Below are positions 17,539 to 26,652 of a DNA stretch of 64,000 nt, piece by piece. The stretch is from Kribbella rubisoli. Its GTDB lineage: Bacteria > Actinomycetota > Actinomycetes > Propionibacteriales > Kribbellaceae. Positions within the stretch are counted from its first letter, which is position 1. The number at the start of each line of letters is the position of its first letter. Under the pieces are notes generated by a model that saw only the letters and a program-made list of their open reading frames with translations, was not told the DNA's origin and did no database searches. Position numbers and translations under genes: made by a program. The DNA lies in assembly GCF_004217145.1 (NCBI RefSeq), contig NZ_SHKR01000017.1, positions 434,001-498,000 on the forward strand, given 5' to 3'.

Positions 17539-17580
17539 AACTGATCGTCAGGAAGACTGATCATCAGTTACCCTGACGAT
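17539..17580. promoter_or_regulatory. Nested inverted repeats, likely MarR operator
   Basis: ATCGTCAGG (17544-17552) is repeated in inverse as CCTGACGAT (17572-17580), and AACTGAT (17539-17545) as ATCAGTT (17563-17569). Both pairs are perfect and interleaved, and the second ends one base before the ATG of the divergent LLM gene. Position between the MarR gene and its neighbour makes this a strong operator candidate. Confidence 0.75.
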
Positions 17581-17581
17581 T

Positions 17582-18478
17582 ATGGAACTGACCTTCGGTC
17601 TGAAGACCACCCCGATGCACGTCCCGTACGCCGACATCCGCCGCGTCTGGCTCGAGGCCGACGAGACCCCGCAGATCCGCGACGCCTGGCTGTGGGACCA
17701 CTTCCTCCCGCTGGCCGGGCCGAAGAACGGCGACGTGCTCGAGGGCTGGACCCTGCTCACCGCGCTGGCCGCACAGACCACCCGGCTCCGCCTCGGCCTG
17801 CTCGTCACGAGCAACCGGATCCGCCCGCCGGCGGTCCTCGGCAAGATCGCCAGCACGCTCGACGTGATCTCCGGCGGCCGGCTGATTATGGGCCTCGGCG
17901 CCGGCGGCACCCATCAACCAGCCGACCTGAGCGGCATCGCGGGCCCGAATCCCGCGCTCGAGGAGTACGCCGCCTACGGATTGACGCTCGTGCCGCCGGG
18001 GGAGGGCGTCGACCGGCTCCGCGAGACCATCGAGATCCTGCGCCGGATGTGGACCGAGGAGGAGTTCGACTTCCACGGCCGCTACTACCAGCTCGAGCGC
18101 AATCGCAACGAACCCAAACCGATCCAGCCCGCGGGTCCACCGCTCCTGATCGGCGGCTGGGGTAATCGGATGCTCCGCCTGGTCGCGGAGTACGCCGACG
18201 TGTGGAACATCAGCGGTCCGCCGCACACCGACTTCGACACCCTCACCGATCGGGTACGCCGATTGGACGCGGAATGCGACCGGATCGGACGGGACCCGGC
18301 GACGCTCAGCCGATCACTGCAGCAGATCGTCTCGTACGACGATCCGGCCGCAACGCGGGCGATCGTGCAGCGGGCGGTCGGGCTGGGGTTCGACCACATC
18401 GTGCTGTCGCTCCCGCGCCCGTATCCGAACCACGCCGTGCGCTGGCTGGTTCGGGAGATCATCGAGCCTTTCCACTGA
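17582..18478 (+). CDS. LLM class (F420-type) oxidoreductase
   Basis: This 298-residue luciferase-family enzyme begins MELTFGLKTTPMHVPYADI, has the WLWDHFLPLAG loop, LGLLVTSNRIRPPAVLGK and LDVISGGRLIMGLGAGG. These features suit the F420-dependent branch common in actinobacteria. The substrate is unknown. It is divergent from the MarR gene across the operator-like repeats. The ATG begins directly after the repeat, so bound regulator would block both transcription and access to the start. Confidence 0.88.
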   Translation: MELTFGLKTTPMHVPYADIRRVWLEADETPQIRDAWLWDHFLPLAGPKNGDVLEGWTLLTALAAQTTRLRLGLLVTSNRIRPPAVLGKIASTLDVISGGRLIMGLGAGGTHQPADLSGIAGPNPALEEYAAYGLTLVPPGEGVDRLRETIEILRRMWTEEEFDFHGRYYQLERNRNEPKPIQPAGPPLLIGGWGNRMLRLVAEYADVWNISGPPHTDFDTLTDRVRRLDAECDRIGRDPATLSRSLQQIVSYDDPAATRAIVQRAVGLGFDHIVLSLPRPYPNHAVRWLVREIIEPFH

Positions 18479-18574
18479 GCTGGAAAGGTTCGGTGATTTT
18501 TTCACCGCACCACCACAACCTGTGTCAGTATCAAACACAGACGATCCGCCCCGGTCGTCCAGTGAGGAGCTGAC
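18479..18574 (+). promoter_or_regulatory. Spacer upstream of the C39 protein gene with two short inverted repeats
   Basis: CGGTGA and TCACCG (18491-18507) flank five T residues; being just past the LLM stop this may act as a weak terminator. CTGTGT and ACACAG (18520-18540) flank nine bases and could be an operator or leader stem for the secreted protein gene. GAGGAG-like sequence precedes the ATG. Confidence 0.4.
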
Positions 18575-19258
18575 ATGACCCCCACGACGAAGTTCAAGGC
18601 CGCCCTGTGCGGTCTCGCCCTGATTGCCGCCGCCGCCCTCCCGATGGCCGCAGCCCCCGCCACCGCAGCACCCGCCCCGTCCCAGACCGTTTCGGCCGAG
18701 GCAGCTGCCGCGACCAAGCCGGTACCGAAGCTCGGCTTCTCGACGCAGACCGTCAGGACGCTGAACATCGACTTCCAGTACCAGCAGACCGGCTACTGGT
18801 GCGGGCCGGCCGCGACCCGGATCGCGCTCTCGGCCCGGATCTCGCCGCCGAGCCAGCAGCAGTTGGCCAACGAACTGCCGACCACGACCAACGGAACCGA
18901 CTGGATCGGCCAGGTCACCCGCGTGCTCAACAACCACGTCGGCACCGGCTGGTACGAGACGAAGGAGATGCCGAACGACCCGCCCACCCAGGCGCAGCGT
19001 GACCTGCTCTGGCGGGACGTCGTCCTCGACATCAACAACAACTACCCGATCGTCGCCAACATCGTTGCTCCGGCCAGCAACCACCCGCCGGGCTACCCGA
19101 ACTACACGATCTACCACTACTTCACGGTGATCGGGTACGACGACAGCGACCAGACCGTACTGATCGCGGACCCGGCCGGGTTCGCGCCGACCGCGACGTA
19201 CTGGCTGACCTTCAACCAGCTCGCCACGCTCATCCCGCCGAAGGGCTACTCAGCCTGA
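18575..19258 (+). CDS. Secreted C39-like cysteine peptidase
   Basis: This 227-residue exported protein starts with a Sec signal (Lys-containing n-region, Leu/Ala h-region, cleavage near ATAAPA at about 32). The mature part has a papain-like C39 fold: Cys76 in GYWCGPAATR, His in IYHYFTVIGYDD, and the Asp in LIADPAGF. Such proteins cut peptides in the wall or medium; the natural substrate is not known. It stands alone and ends before the large inverted repeat at the next gene. Confidence 0.88.
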   Translation: MTPTTKFKAALCGLALIAAAALPMAAAPATAAPAPSQTVSAEAAAATKPVPKLGFSTQTVRTLNIDFQYQQTGYWCGPAATRIALSARISPPSQQQLANELPTTTNGTDWIGQVTRVLNNHVGTGWYETKEMPNDPPTQAQRDLLWRDVVLDINNNYPIVANIVAPASNHPPGYPNYTIYHYFTVIGYDDSDQTVLIADPAGFAPTATYWLTFNQLATLIPPKGYSA

Positions 19259-19267
19259 CTGCGCTGT

Positions 19268-19307
19268 CCCTCGTCACGGCGAGATACCTTGTTCGCCGTG
19301 ACGAGGG
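19268..19307. promoter_or_regulatory. 15-bp perfect inverted repeat covering a start codon
   Basis: CCCTCGTCACGGCGA (19268-19282) and TCGCCGTGACGAGGG (19293-19307) are perfect inverse copies around a 10-base loop. The right arm contains the GTG proposed as start of the SelW-like gene, and the repeat begins ten bases after the preceding stop. No T-tract follows. It could terminate upstream transcripts, hide the start codon in RNA, or bind a dimeric protein in DNA. Confidence 0.8.
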
Positions 19308-19606
19308 AACCGCGGTTGGAGATCGAGTACTGCACCCAGTGCCGGTGGCTGATGCGGGCGGCCTGGACCGCTCAGGAGCTGCTGACCACGTTCCCCCAGG
19401 AGCTGGGGGAGGTGGCGCTGGTCCCAGGGGCCGGTGGGGTGTTCGACATCGGCTTGGACGGGGAGCTGCTGTGGTCGCGGAAGGCGGAGGGCGGGTTCGC
19501 CGAGATTCCGCTGCTCAAGCAGATGGTGCGGGACCGGATCGCCCCGGACCGCAAGCTCGGCCACTCCGACCGCAAGCCCGCTGGTGACGCGGGTCATGGG
19601 ATGTGA
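19298..19606 (+). CDS. SelT/SelW/SelH-like thioredoxin-fold (Rdx) protein
   Basis: This small protein (102 residues from GTG; a TTG nine bases earlier would add three) has the Rdx-family start IEYCTQCRWLMRAAW with a CxxC redox pair, and the FPQELGEVALVPG and GVFDIGLDGELLWSRK strands. Selenoprotein W-type homologues carry selenocysteine at the second position; here both are ordinary Cys. Function is presumably thiol redox, with an unknown partner. The start codon lies in a 15-bp hairpin. Confidence 0.84.
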   Translation: MTREPRLEIEYCTQCRWLMRAAWTAQELLTTFPQELGEVALVPGAGGVFDIGLDGELLWSRKAEGGFAEIPLLKQMVRDRIAPDRKLGHSDRKPAGDAGHGM

Positions 19607-19647
19607 ATTTGTGAACGGTCGACCGGCCTTGCGACAATAGATCGGTT

Positions 19648-20766
19648 ATGACTACCTCCCTTCCCCTTGTGTTCGATGAGCCGCGCCGCGCCAAGAAGCC
19701 GCCGCGGCACCTGGCCGACCTCACGGGGGAGGAGCGCCGTACTGCGGTTGCCGCGCTGGGTGAGCCCGCGTTCCGGGCCAACCAGCTGTCCAACCACTAC
19801 TTCTCCCGGCTGGTGTCCGACCCGGCCGAGATGACCGACCTGCCGGCCGCGACCCGCGACAAGCTGGTCGCCGACCTGATGCCGCCGCTGCTGACCCGCG
19901 TCCGCGACCTCGAGTGCGACAACGGCGAGACCCGCAAGACGCTGTGGAAGCTGCTCGACGGCTCGCTGGTCGAGTCCGTCCTGATGCGGTATCCGGGCCG
20001 CGTGACAATGTGCGTGTCCTCGCAGGCCGGTTGCGGGATGGCGTGCCCGTTCTGCGCGACCGGCCAGGGCGGACTGACGCGGAACATGTCGACCGCGGAG
20101 ATCGTCGAGCAGGTCGTCGACGGTGCGCGGGCGCTGGCGCGCGGCGAGGTCGCCGGCGGGCCGGGCCGGGTCAGCAACATCGTGTTCATGGGTATGGGCG
20201 AGCCGATGGCCAACTACAAGGCCGTGATGGGCGCCGTACGCCGCTTCACCGATCCGTCGCCGGAGGGGCTGGGGATCTCGGCTCGCGGTGTGACGGTGTC
20301 GACGGTCGGGCTCGTGCCGCGGATCAACCAGCTCGCGACCGAAGGGATCCCGGTCACGCTCGCGCTGTCGCTGCACGCGCCGGACGACGAGCTGCGCGAC
20401 GAGCTGGTGCCGATCAACAACCGCTGGAAGGTCGACGAGGTCCTCGACGCGGCCTGGGGGTATGCGCGGCAGACCAAGCGGCGGGTCTCGATCGAGTACG
20501 CGATGATCCGCGACATCAACGACCACGCCTGGCGGGCCGACCTGCTCGCGGAGAAGCTCAACGCGCGCGGCGACTGGGGCTGGGTGCACGTCAACCTGAT
20601 CCCGCTGAACCCGACCCCCGGCTCGAAGTGGACCGCCTCGGACCCGGCCGACGAGCGCGAGTTCGTCCGCCGCCTCGAGGCCGCCGGCATCCCCACCACC
20701 GTCCGCGACACCCGCGGCCAGGAAATCGACGGCGCCTGCGGCCAACTCGCCGCCGCAAGCAAGTGA
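19648..20766 (+). CDS. rlmN: 23S rRNA (adenine-2503-C2)-methyltransferase
   Basis: RlmN (372 residues) is a radical-SAM enzyme methylating A2503 of 23S rRNA and A37 of some tRNAs. The cluster motif reads GCGMACPFCATG, followed by NIVFMGMGEPMANY, the LALSLHAP strand, and the C-terminal ACGQL with the resolving Cys. The N-terminal accessory domain is present. Length is normal. A 35-codon ORF overlaps its stop by four bases. Confidence 0.96.
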   Translation: MTTSLPLVFDEPRRAKKPPRHLADLTGEERRTAVAALGEPAFRANQLSNHYFSRLVSDPAEMTDLPAATRDKLVADLMPPLLTRVRDLECDNGETRKTLWKLLDGSLVESVLMRYPGRVTMCVSSQAGCGMACPFCATGQGGLTRNMSTAEIVEQVVDGARALARGEVAGGPGRVSNIVFMGMGEPMANYKAVMGAVRRFTDPSPEGLGISARGVTVSTVGLVPRINQLATEGIPVTLALSLHAPDDELRDELVPINNRWKVDEVLDAAWGYARQTKRRVSIEYAMIRDINDHAWRADLLAEKLNARGDWGWVHVNLIPLNPTPGSKWTASDPADEREFVRRLEAAGIPTTVRDTRGQEIDGACGQLAAASK

Positions 20767-20870
20767 CCGAGCCCGCGGACTTCACCCGCGTCCGCTGGCG
20801 CGAGGGGTACGCGATACCTGAGGTGGACGAGTTCCTCGACATCGCCAGCGGCTGGCTCACCAACCGCTAG
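20763..20870 (+). CDS. 35-residue DivIVA-motif microprotein
   Basis: A GTG overlapping the rlmN stop (GTGA) opens a 35-codon frame. The product carries one copy of the DivIVA-domain repeat seen in actinobacterial proteins: FTRVRWREGYAIPEVDEFLD, matching the pattern F-x-R-x-x-x-GY-x-x-x-EVD-x-FLD. It lacks the coiled coil of real DivIVA. Its stop shares CTAG with the stop of the converging hydrolase gene. It may be a genuine coupled microprotein or the remnant of a longer DivIVA-domain protein. Confidence 0.65.
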   Translation: MTEPADFTRVRWREGYAIPEVDEFLDIASGWLTNR

Positions 20871-21559
20871 GCCGTCGTCAGGACCTTCGCCAGGGCCGTG
20901 GGCTGGGAGAACATCGGCCAGTGACCGGTGGGCAGTTCGACGAGTTCCCAGTGTGGTGACTTGAGCTGCTCGGCCACGTCGGACGACGGTGTCGCGCCGT
21001 CCATCAGGCACTTGAGGTACGTCGTGGGCAGCTCGCTGAGGGGGCGGACCAGGTGCGCCGGCTCGGTGATGGAGCGGCCGGGATGCGGCGTACCGCGCTC
21101 CAAGATCATCGCGATCTCCTCGTTGGAGAGGTCTTGGCCGACGTAGTCCTCGGCGGTGAGCGGCGGCCAGTACCCACCGGACGACTCCAGCTGGTCCTGG
21201 ACCCACGCCTGCCCCTCGGCCGACCAGCCGTCGACGAACGACTTCCCGTCGGTCGGGATGTTCGAGTCGACGTACACCACCCGCCGCAGCCGATCGCCGA
21301 TCCGCCCCGCCGCCTGACCGACCGGTATCCCGGAATAGCTGTGCCCCACGAGCACGACGTCGCTCAGGTCCTGCGACTCGATCACAGCCACGATGTCGTC
21401 GACATGCTGCTGCTGACCGGCGTCTTCGTCCCGCCGCTCAGCCAGCCCGCTCAACGTCACGGGATAAACGTCCTGCCCCTCGGCCCGCAGTACAGCGGCC
21501 ACCTCGTCCCACGCCCACGCACCCAGCCACGCCCCCGGCACCAACACGAAGTTTGTCAT
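20867..21559 (-). CDS. Alpha/beta-fold hydrolase (esterase-like)
   Basis: This 230-residue enzyme has the alpha/beta hydrolase start FVLVPGAWLGAWAWDEVAA (oxyanion region), the nucleophile elbow GHSYSG, and a C-terminal His in LPTGHWPMFSQP. It resembles the AB-hydrolase group that includes salicylate-esterase-like proteins. The substrate is unknown. I chose the ATG at MTNFVLVPG. It converges with the DivIVA-like ORF, overlapping by four bases. Confidence 0.86.
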   Translation of the reverse strand: MTNFVLVPGAWLGAWAWDEVAAVLRAEGQDVYPVTLSGLAERRDEDAGQQQHVDDIVAVIESQDLSDVVLVGHSYSGIPVGQAAGRIGDRLRRVVYVDSNIPTDGKSFVDGWSAEGQAWVQDQLESSGGYWPPLTAEDYVGQDLSNEEIAMILERGTPHPGRSITEPAHLVRPLSELPTTYLKCLMDGATPSSDVAEQLKSPHWELVELPTGHWPMFSQPTALAKVLTTA

Positions 21560-21601
21560 GCCGCGCACGCTAAACCCCACCACCGACAAACTGGAGGGGC
21601 G

Positions 21602-21697
21602 GCCAACATCGACGCTCGTGGGTTCTACCGGCGCCTCGGCTTCGAGGAGGAGGACGTGAAGTTGACCAAGCGGGTGGATGGGATGATCGAGGGGTGA
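21602..21697 (+). pseudogene. C-terminal remnant of a GNAT acetyltransferase
   Basis: In frame directly ahead of pdxY, about 31 codons read ANIDARGFYRRLGFEEEDVK and a short end, which is the typical final motif of GNAT enzymes (N-x-x-A-x-x-FY-x-x-x-GF). No matching N-terminal part precedes it; the upstream sequence is the 5' end of the hydrolase gene on the other strand. Its TGA overlaps the pdxY GTG, as if the intact gene once formed an operon with pdxY. Confidence 0.72.
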
Positions 21698-22545
21698 AGA
21701 TCCTTTCGATTCAGTCGGCTGTTGCGTATGGGCATGTGGGGAACTCGGCGGCTGTGTTTCCGTTGCAGCGGATCGGGGTCGAGGTGCTGCCGGTTTATAC
21801 GGTGAACTTCTCGAACCACACCGGGTACGGGGCGTGGCGTGGGCCGATGATCAGCCCGGACGACGTACGCGAGGTTCTGCTGGGGATCGAGGACCGCGGT
21901 GTCCTTCCGCAGATCGACGTGGTGCTCTCGGGCTACCAGGGCGGCGAGGGGATCGCCGACGTGATCCTCGAGACCGTGCAAAAGGTGAAGGCGGCCAATC
22001 CGACCGCTGTGTACTCCTGCGACCCGGTGATGGGCAACGCCAAGTCCGGATGCTTCGTCGCGCCCGCCATTCCGGTGCTGTTGCGCGACCGGGTGGTTCC
22101 GGCGGCCGACATCATCACGCCGAACCAGTTCGAGCTGGGCTTCCTGACCGACACCGAGCCGGACACGCTCGAGTCCACGCTGGCCTCGGTGGAGCTGGTG
22201 CGGGCGACCGGCCCGCGTACGGTGCTGGTCACCAGCGTCGAGCGCCCCGACCGCGAGGACGGCACGATCGAGATGCTCGCCGTCGACGACAGCGGTGCAT
22301 GGATCGTGCAGACGCCGCACATCCCGATGAAGGCGAACGGCTCCGGAGACGTGACGGCCGCGCTCTTCACGGCGCACTACCGGAGTACGGGCGATCTCGC
22401 AGAGGCTCTCGCACGTACGACGTCGAGCGTCTTCGACCTGCTCACCCGCACCCACGAGTCCGGCGAGCGCGAGCTGCAGCTGGTCGAGTCGCAGGACGCG
22501 TACGCCAACCCGCAGATGCAGTTCAAGCCACAGCGAGTCAGCTGA
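21694..22545 (+). CDS. pdxY: Pyridoxal kinase
   Basis: This 283-residue enzyme phosphorylates pyridoxal in PLP salvage. Typical features are the N-terminal SIQSAVAYGHVGNSAAVFPLQ, the VLSGYQGGEG segment, YSCDPVMGN, DIITPNQFEL and the anion-hole/catalytic KANGSGDVTAALF. The GTG overlaps the stop of a GNAT remnant, so translation may once have been coupled to it. It converges with the LOG-family gene with an eight-base overlap. Confidence 0.95.
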   Translation: MKILSIQSAVAYGHVGNSAAVFPLQRIGVEVLPVYTVNFSNHTGYGAWRGPMISPDDVREVLLGIEDRGVLPQIDVVLSGYQGGEGIADVILETVQKVKAANPTAVYSCDPVMGNAKSGCFVAPAIPVLLRDRVVPAADIITPNQFELGFLTDTEPDTLESTLASVELVRATGPRTVLVTSVERPDREDGTIEMLAVDDSGAWIVQTPHIPMKANGSGDVTAALFTAHYRSTGDLAEALARTTSSVFDLLTRTHESGERELQLVESQDAYANPQMQFKPQRVS

Positions 22546-23626
22546 CCAGACCGGCAGCCTCGTCGATGGTCTCCACGAGGTGGATCGGCATGGCGTGGTC
22601 AGCTGCCAGAGCCTGCAGGAGCGGCCAGACGGGCAGCTCGGTGGTCCAGTAGTCGGTGCCAACCAGGATCAGCGGGATCTGGGTCGCCGCATCACCGTAG
22701 TAGTTCGGGGTCACGGCCTGGAAGATCTCCTGGACGGTGCCGGCGGCGCCGGTCAGGTAGACGATGCCGCCGTGCGCCCGGCCGAGGAGAACGTCCTCGC
22801 GCTGGGCGTTCGAGAAGTACTTCGCGATCGCCGACGCGAACACGTTCGGCGGCTCGTGGCCGTAGAACCAGGTCGGGATCGACACCCCGCCGTCGCCGGG
22901 GAAGCGGGAGCGGACGTTCATGCCGGCGGTCGCCCACGCGCCGATCGACGGGCGGAAGGACGGTACGGCGGCCAGCTCCGCGAGAGCAGCATCGACGGCG
23001 GCATCGTCGTACGACGCCAGCGAGGCGCCGAGGTTGGCGGCCTCCATCGCGCCCGGGCCGCCGCCGGTGACGACCATGCGGCCCGCGCGGGAGAGCGCAC
23101 GGCCGAGCAGTACGGCGGAGCGGTAGTCGGCGGTGCCCCGCAGTACGCCGTGGCCGCCCATCACGCCGACCCAGGGCTTGTCGTCGGGTAGTTCGGTGAG
23201 GGCGTCTGCGATGGCGTGGTCGTGAAGGGCAGCGGCCAGGGTGCGGCTGGTGTCACCCTTCTCGTCCTGCTGGCGGGACCAGGCGTAGATGCGGGCGTCC
23301 GGCGTGGCGTCGTATCCCTGCTCGAGGCCGGCGTACAGCTCGTCGGCGTCGTACAGGCGCCCGCGGTACGCGTCGAAGGGGAGCGCCGGGATCGCCGGGA
23401 ACACCAGTCCGCCGCCGTCGCGGACCCAGGCGTCCGCCTTCTCCTCCAGCACGCAGCCGAGGAACACCGAGCCCATCGGCTTCAGCCCGGTGATCTCCGC
23501 AGTACGCCGGGTCAGGTCCACCGACTGCACCCGCCAACCGGTCATCGCGGTGGCCCCAGCCGCCAGCAGACGGTCGAAATGCTCCAGGGACTCGATGTCC
23601 ACATGCGGGATGCTCGGCAACGTCAC
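22538..23626 (-). CDS. LOG-type Rossmann-fold protein (lysine decarboxylase-like)
   Basis: This 362-residue protein carries the LOG/TIGR00730-type fold in its middle and end: VGVMGGHGVLRG, VTGGGPGAMEAANLGA and an AAGTVQEIFQA segment where small LOG enzymes have PGGxGTxxE. LOG proteins release cytokinin-like bases from nucleotides. This longer form has an extra N-terminal region of about 150 residues and its activity is unknown. It lies head to head with the aminotransferase gene across about 50 bases. Confidence 0.78.
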   Translation of the reverse strand: MTLPSIPHVDIESLEHFDRLLAAGATAMTGWRVQSVDLTRRTAEITGLKPMGSVFLGCVLEEKADAWVRDGGGLVFPAIPALPFDAYRGRLYDADELYAGLEQGYDATPDARIYAWSRQQDEKGDTSRTLAAALHDHAIADALTELPDDKPWVGVMGGHGVLRGTADYRSAVLLGRALSRAGRMVVTGGGPGAMEAANLGASLASYDDAAVDAALAELAAVPSFRPSIGAWATAGMNVRSRFPGDGGVSIPTWFYGHEPPNVFASAIAKYFSNAQREDVLLGRAHGGIVYLTGAAGTVQEIFQAVTPNYYGDAATQIPLILVGTDYWTTELPVWPLLQALAADHAMPIHLVETIDEAAGLVS

Positions 23627-23676
23627 GGAGAGAACGGTAATAGACGTGCACTATGACATGAGGTAATGGTTGGACC

Positions 23677-24978
<1,302 letters not shown>

Positions 24979-24984
24979 AGACGA

Positions 24985-25018
24985 CTGAAGGCCCCTCGCA
25001 CAAGCGAGGGGCCTTCAG
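24985..25018. terminator. Bidirectional terminator between aminotransferase and gluD
   Basis: CTGAAGGCCCCTCGC and its perfect inverse form a 15-bp stem with loop ACAA, six bases after the aminotransferase stop and seven bases beyond the gluD stop. The short run TGTGTTCT follows on the plus strand. Confidence 0.9.
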
Positions 25019-25024
25019 TGTGTT

Positions 25025-25894
25025 CTAGAGCGGGGCTTCCGCCGAGGTAGCTGCCTCTGCGGCAGACGGTGGCGGGGCGCCGGTTACCTTGCGGCGGCGG
25101 CGGGAGCGGCCCTCGAGGTACTTGGCCAGGAGCGACAGCAGCGAGCACAGGCCGATGTAGATGACCGCGGTGACGATGTACGTCGGGATGTACGGGAAGC
25201 CGTACGTCAACCGGCCGCCCATCTGCTTCGCGACGTACAACAGCTCGCCGTAGGTGATGATGAAGCCGAGCGCGGTGTCCTTCAGCAGCACGACCAACTG
25301 GCTGACGATCGCCGGCAGCATCGCACTGATGGCCTGCGGCAACAACACCAGCCGGACCACCTGGTTCTTCCGCAGACCCATCGCGTACGCCGCCTCGCGC
25401 TGACCCTTGGGTACGGCGGCGATGCCGGCGCGGAAGATCTCCGCGAGGACCGAGCCGTTGTAGAGCGTCAGACCGAAGACGACCGCCCAGAACGGGCCGA
25501 GGCCGAGGTTGAACTGGATGTTGCCGAAGTAGAAGTAGAACATCAGGATCAGCAGCGGGATGGCGCGGAACAGCTCGACGATCAGCGTCGCCGGCGTCCG
25601 GAGCCACTTGCGGTCACTGATCCGCGCGGCGGCGAACACCGCACCGAAGAGCATCGCCAGTACGGCGGCCAGGCCGGCCGCCTTCAGCGTGTTCAGCAGG
25701 CCGTCGAACAGTTGCCGCTGGATCGACGAGTACTGGAACTGACGCCACAGCCGTCCTTCGAACTGGCCGTAGATGTACATCCGGTGGATCAGCCAGGCGA
25801 TCACGCCGGCCAGCACCACCAGCACGATGATGTTGGAGATACGGTTCCGGAGCTTCGCGCGCGGCCCGGGGGTCTCGTACAGGACTGAGCTCAT
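25025..25894 (-). CDS. gluD: Glutamate-type ABC transporter permease (GluD)
   Basis: This 289-residue inner-membrane permease belongs to the polar amino acid ABC family. The HisM-type motif is present as LVVLLKDTALGFIITYGELL, with the EAA-loop segment GQREAAYAMGLRKNQVVRLVLLPQA. The C-terminus is a cytosolic Arg/Ala-rich tail. The ATG chosen overlaps the gluC stop. It is the last gene of gluABCD on the minus strand. Confidence 0.9.
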   Translation of the reverse strand: MSSVLYETPGPRAKLRNRISNIIVLVVLAGVIAWLIHRMYIYGQFEGRLWRQFQYSSIQRQLFDGLLNTLKAAGLAAVLAMLFGAVFAAARISDRKWLRTPATLIVELFRAIPLLILMFYFYFGNIQFNLGLGPFWAVVFGLTLYNGSVLAEIFRAGIAAVPKGQREAAYAMGLRKNQVVRLVLLPQAISAMLPAIVSQLVVLLKDTALGFIITYGELLYVAKQMGGRLTYGFPYIPTYIVTAVIYIGLCSLLSLLAKYLEGRSRRRRKVTGAPPPSAAEAATSAEAPL

Positions 25895-26541
25895 CAGGCC
25901 ACCGCCGTCCGTCGTTCGGCCCACCGTTGCAGGAAGATCAGCGGCACGATCAGGATCAGGAACCCGATCGTGATCCACATCAGCGTGAGCAGCTGGTTCT
26001 CACCGCGCTCGGACATCGCGGCCGGGATCGCGCCGGCCTCGGCGACGGAGAAGCCGGCCGCGATCGTGGTGTTCTTCAGCAACGCGATCAGCACGCTCAT
26101 CAACGGCGGGATGATCGCGCGGAAGGCCTGCGGCAGTACGACGATCGTGAGCACCTGGAAGAACGACATGCCGACCGCGCGCGCTGCCTCGGACTGGCCC
26201 GGTGAGATCGTGTTGACACCCGACCGGACCACCTCGCAGATGAACGCCGACGTGTAGATCGTCAGCGCGCCGACCGCGGTCCAGTACGGGTTCGGCAGGG
26301 ACAGGTGCATCTTGGCGGCGCCGAAGAACAGGAACGCGAAGACCAGCGTGAGCGGCGTGTTCCGCAGGACGTTGACGTAGCCGGTGCCGACGCCGCGGAG
26401 CGCGGGCACCGGGGACACCCGGAACGCTCCCAGGATGGTGCCGAGTACCAGACTGAGCACACCGGACACCACGAACAGCCTGATGGTCAGCCAGAAACCG
26501 TCCCGGAACAGCGGCCAGTTGTCGGTGAGGACCGAGAACAT
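25894..26541 (-). CDS. gluC: Glutamate-type ABC transporter permease (GluC)
   Basis: This 215-residue permease pairs with GluD. It has about five membrane segments and the EAA loop GQSEAARAVGMSFFQVLTIVVLPQA, followed by LLKNTTIAAGFSVAEA. A good ribosome-binding site (GAGGAAGG) lies five bases before the ATG. Upstream, between it and gluB, are a 10-bp tandem repeat and a stable hairpin. Confidence 0.92.
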   Translation of the reverse strand: MFSVLTDNWPLFRDGFWLTIRLFVVSGVLSLVLGTILGAFRVSPVPALRGVGTGYVNVLRNTPLTLVFAFLFFGAAKMHLSLPNPYWTAVGALTIYTSAFICEVVRSGVNTISPGQSEAARAVGMSFFQVLTIVVLPQAFRAIIPPLMSVLIALLKNTTIAAGFSVAEAGAIPAAMSERGENQLLTLMWITIGFLILIVPLIFLQRWAERRTAVA

Positions 26542-26562
26542 CGCGACCTTCCTCTTGCCTTG

Positions 26563-26606
26563 CAGCTAAACGACAGCTAACGACAGCTAACGACTCATAA
26601 CGACAC
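26563..26606. repeat. 10-bp tandem repeat before gluC
   Basis: CGACAGCTAA occurs at 26571-26580 and 26581-26590, with degenerate units on both sides (AGCTAAA at 26563, CGACTCATAA at 26591-26600). It sits upstream of the gluC ribosome-binding site. The related word CTAACGACAG recurs in the inverted repeat near 43280. Confidence 0.6.
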
Positions 26607-26646
26607 AGCCCGGCCGCGGCGCCCGTCCAGGACGCCGCGGCCGGCT
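26607..26646 (-). promoter_or_regulatory. GC-rich hairpin downstream of gluB
   Basis: AGCCCGGCCGCGGCG and CGCCGCGGCCGGCT pair over 14 bp with one bulged C and an 11-base loop, just after the gluB stop and ahead of gluC. There is no T-tract. This matches intercistronic stems that protect the mRNA of the binding protein and reduce read-through into permease genes. Confidence 0.7.
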
Positions 26647-26652
26647 GCGGGA

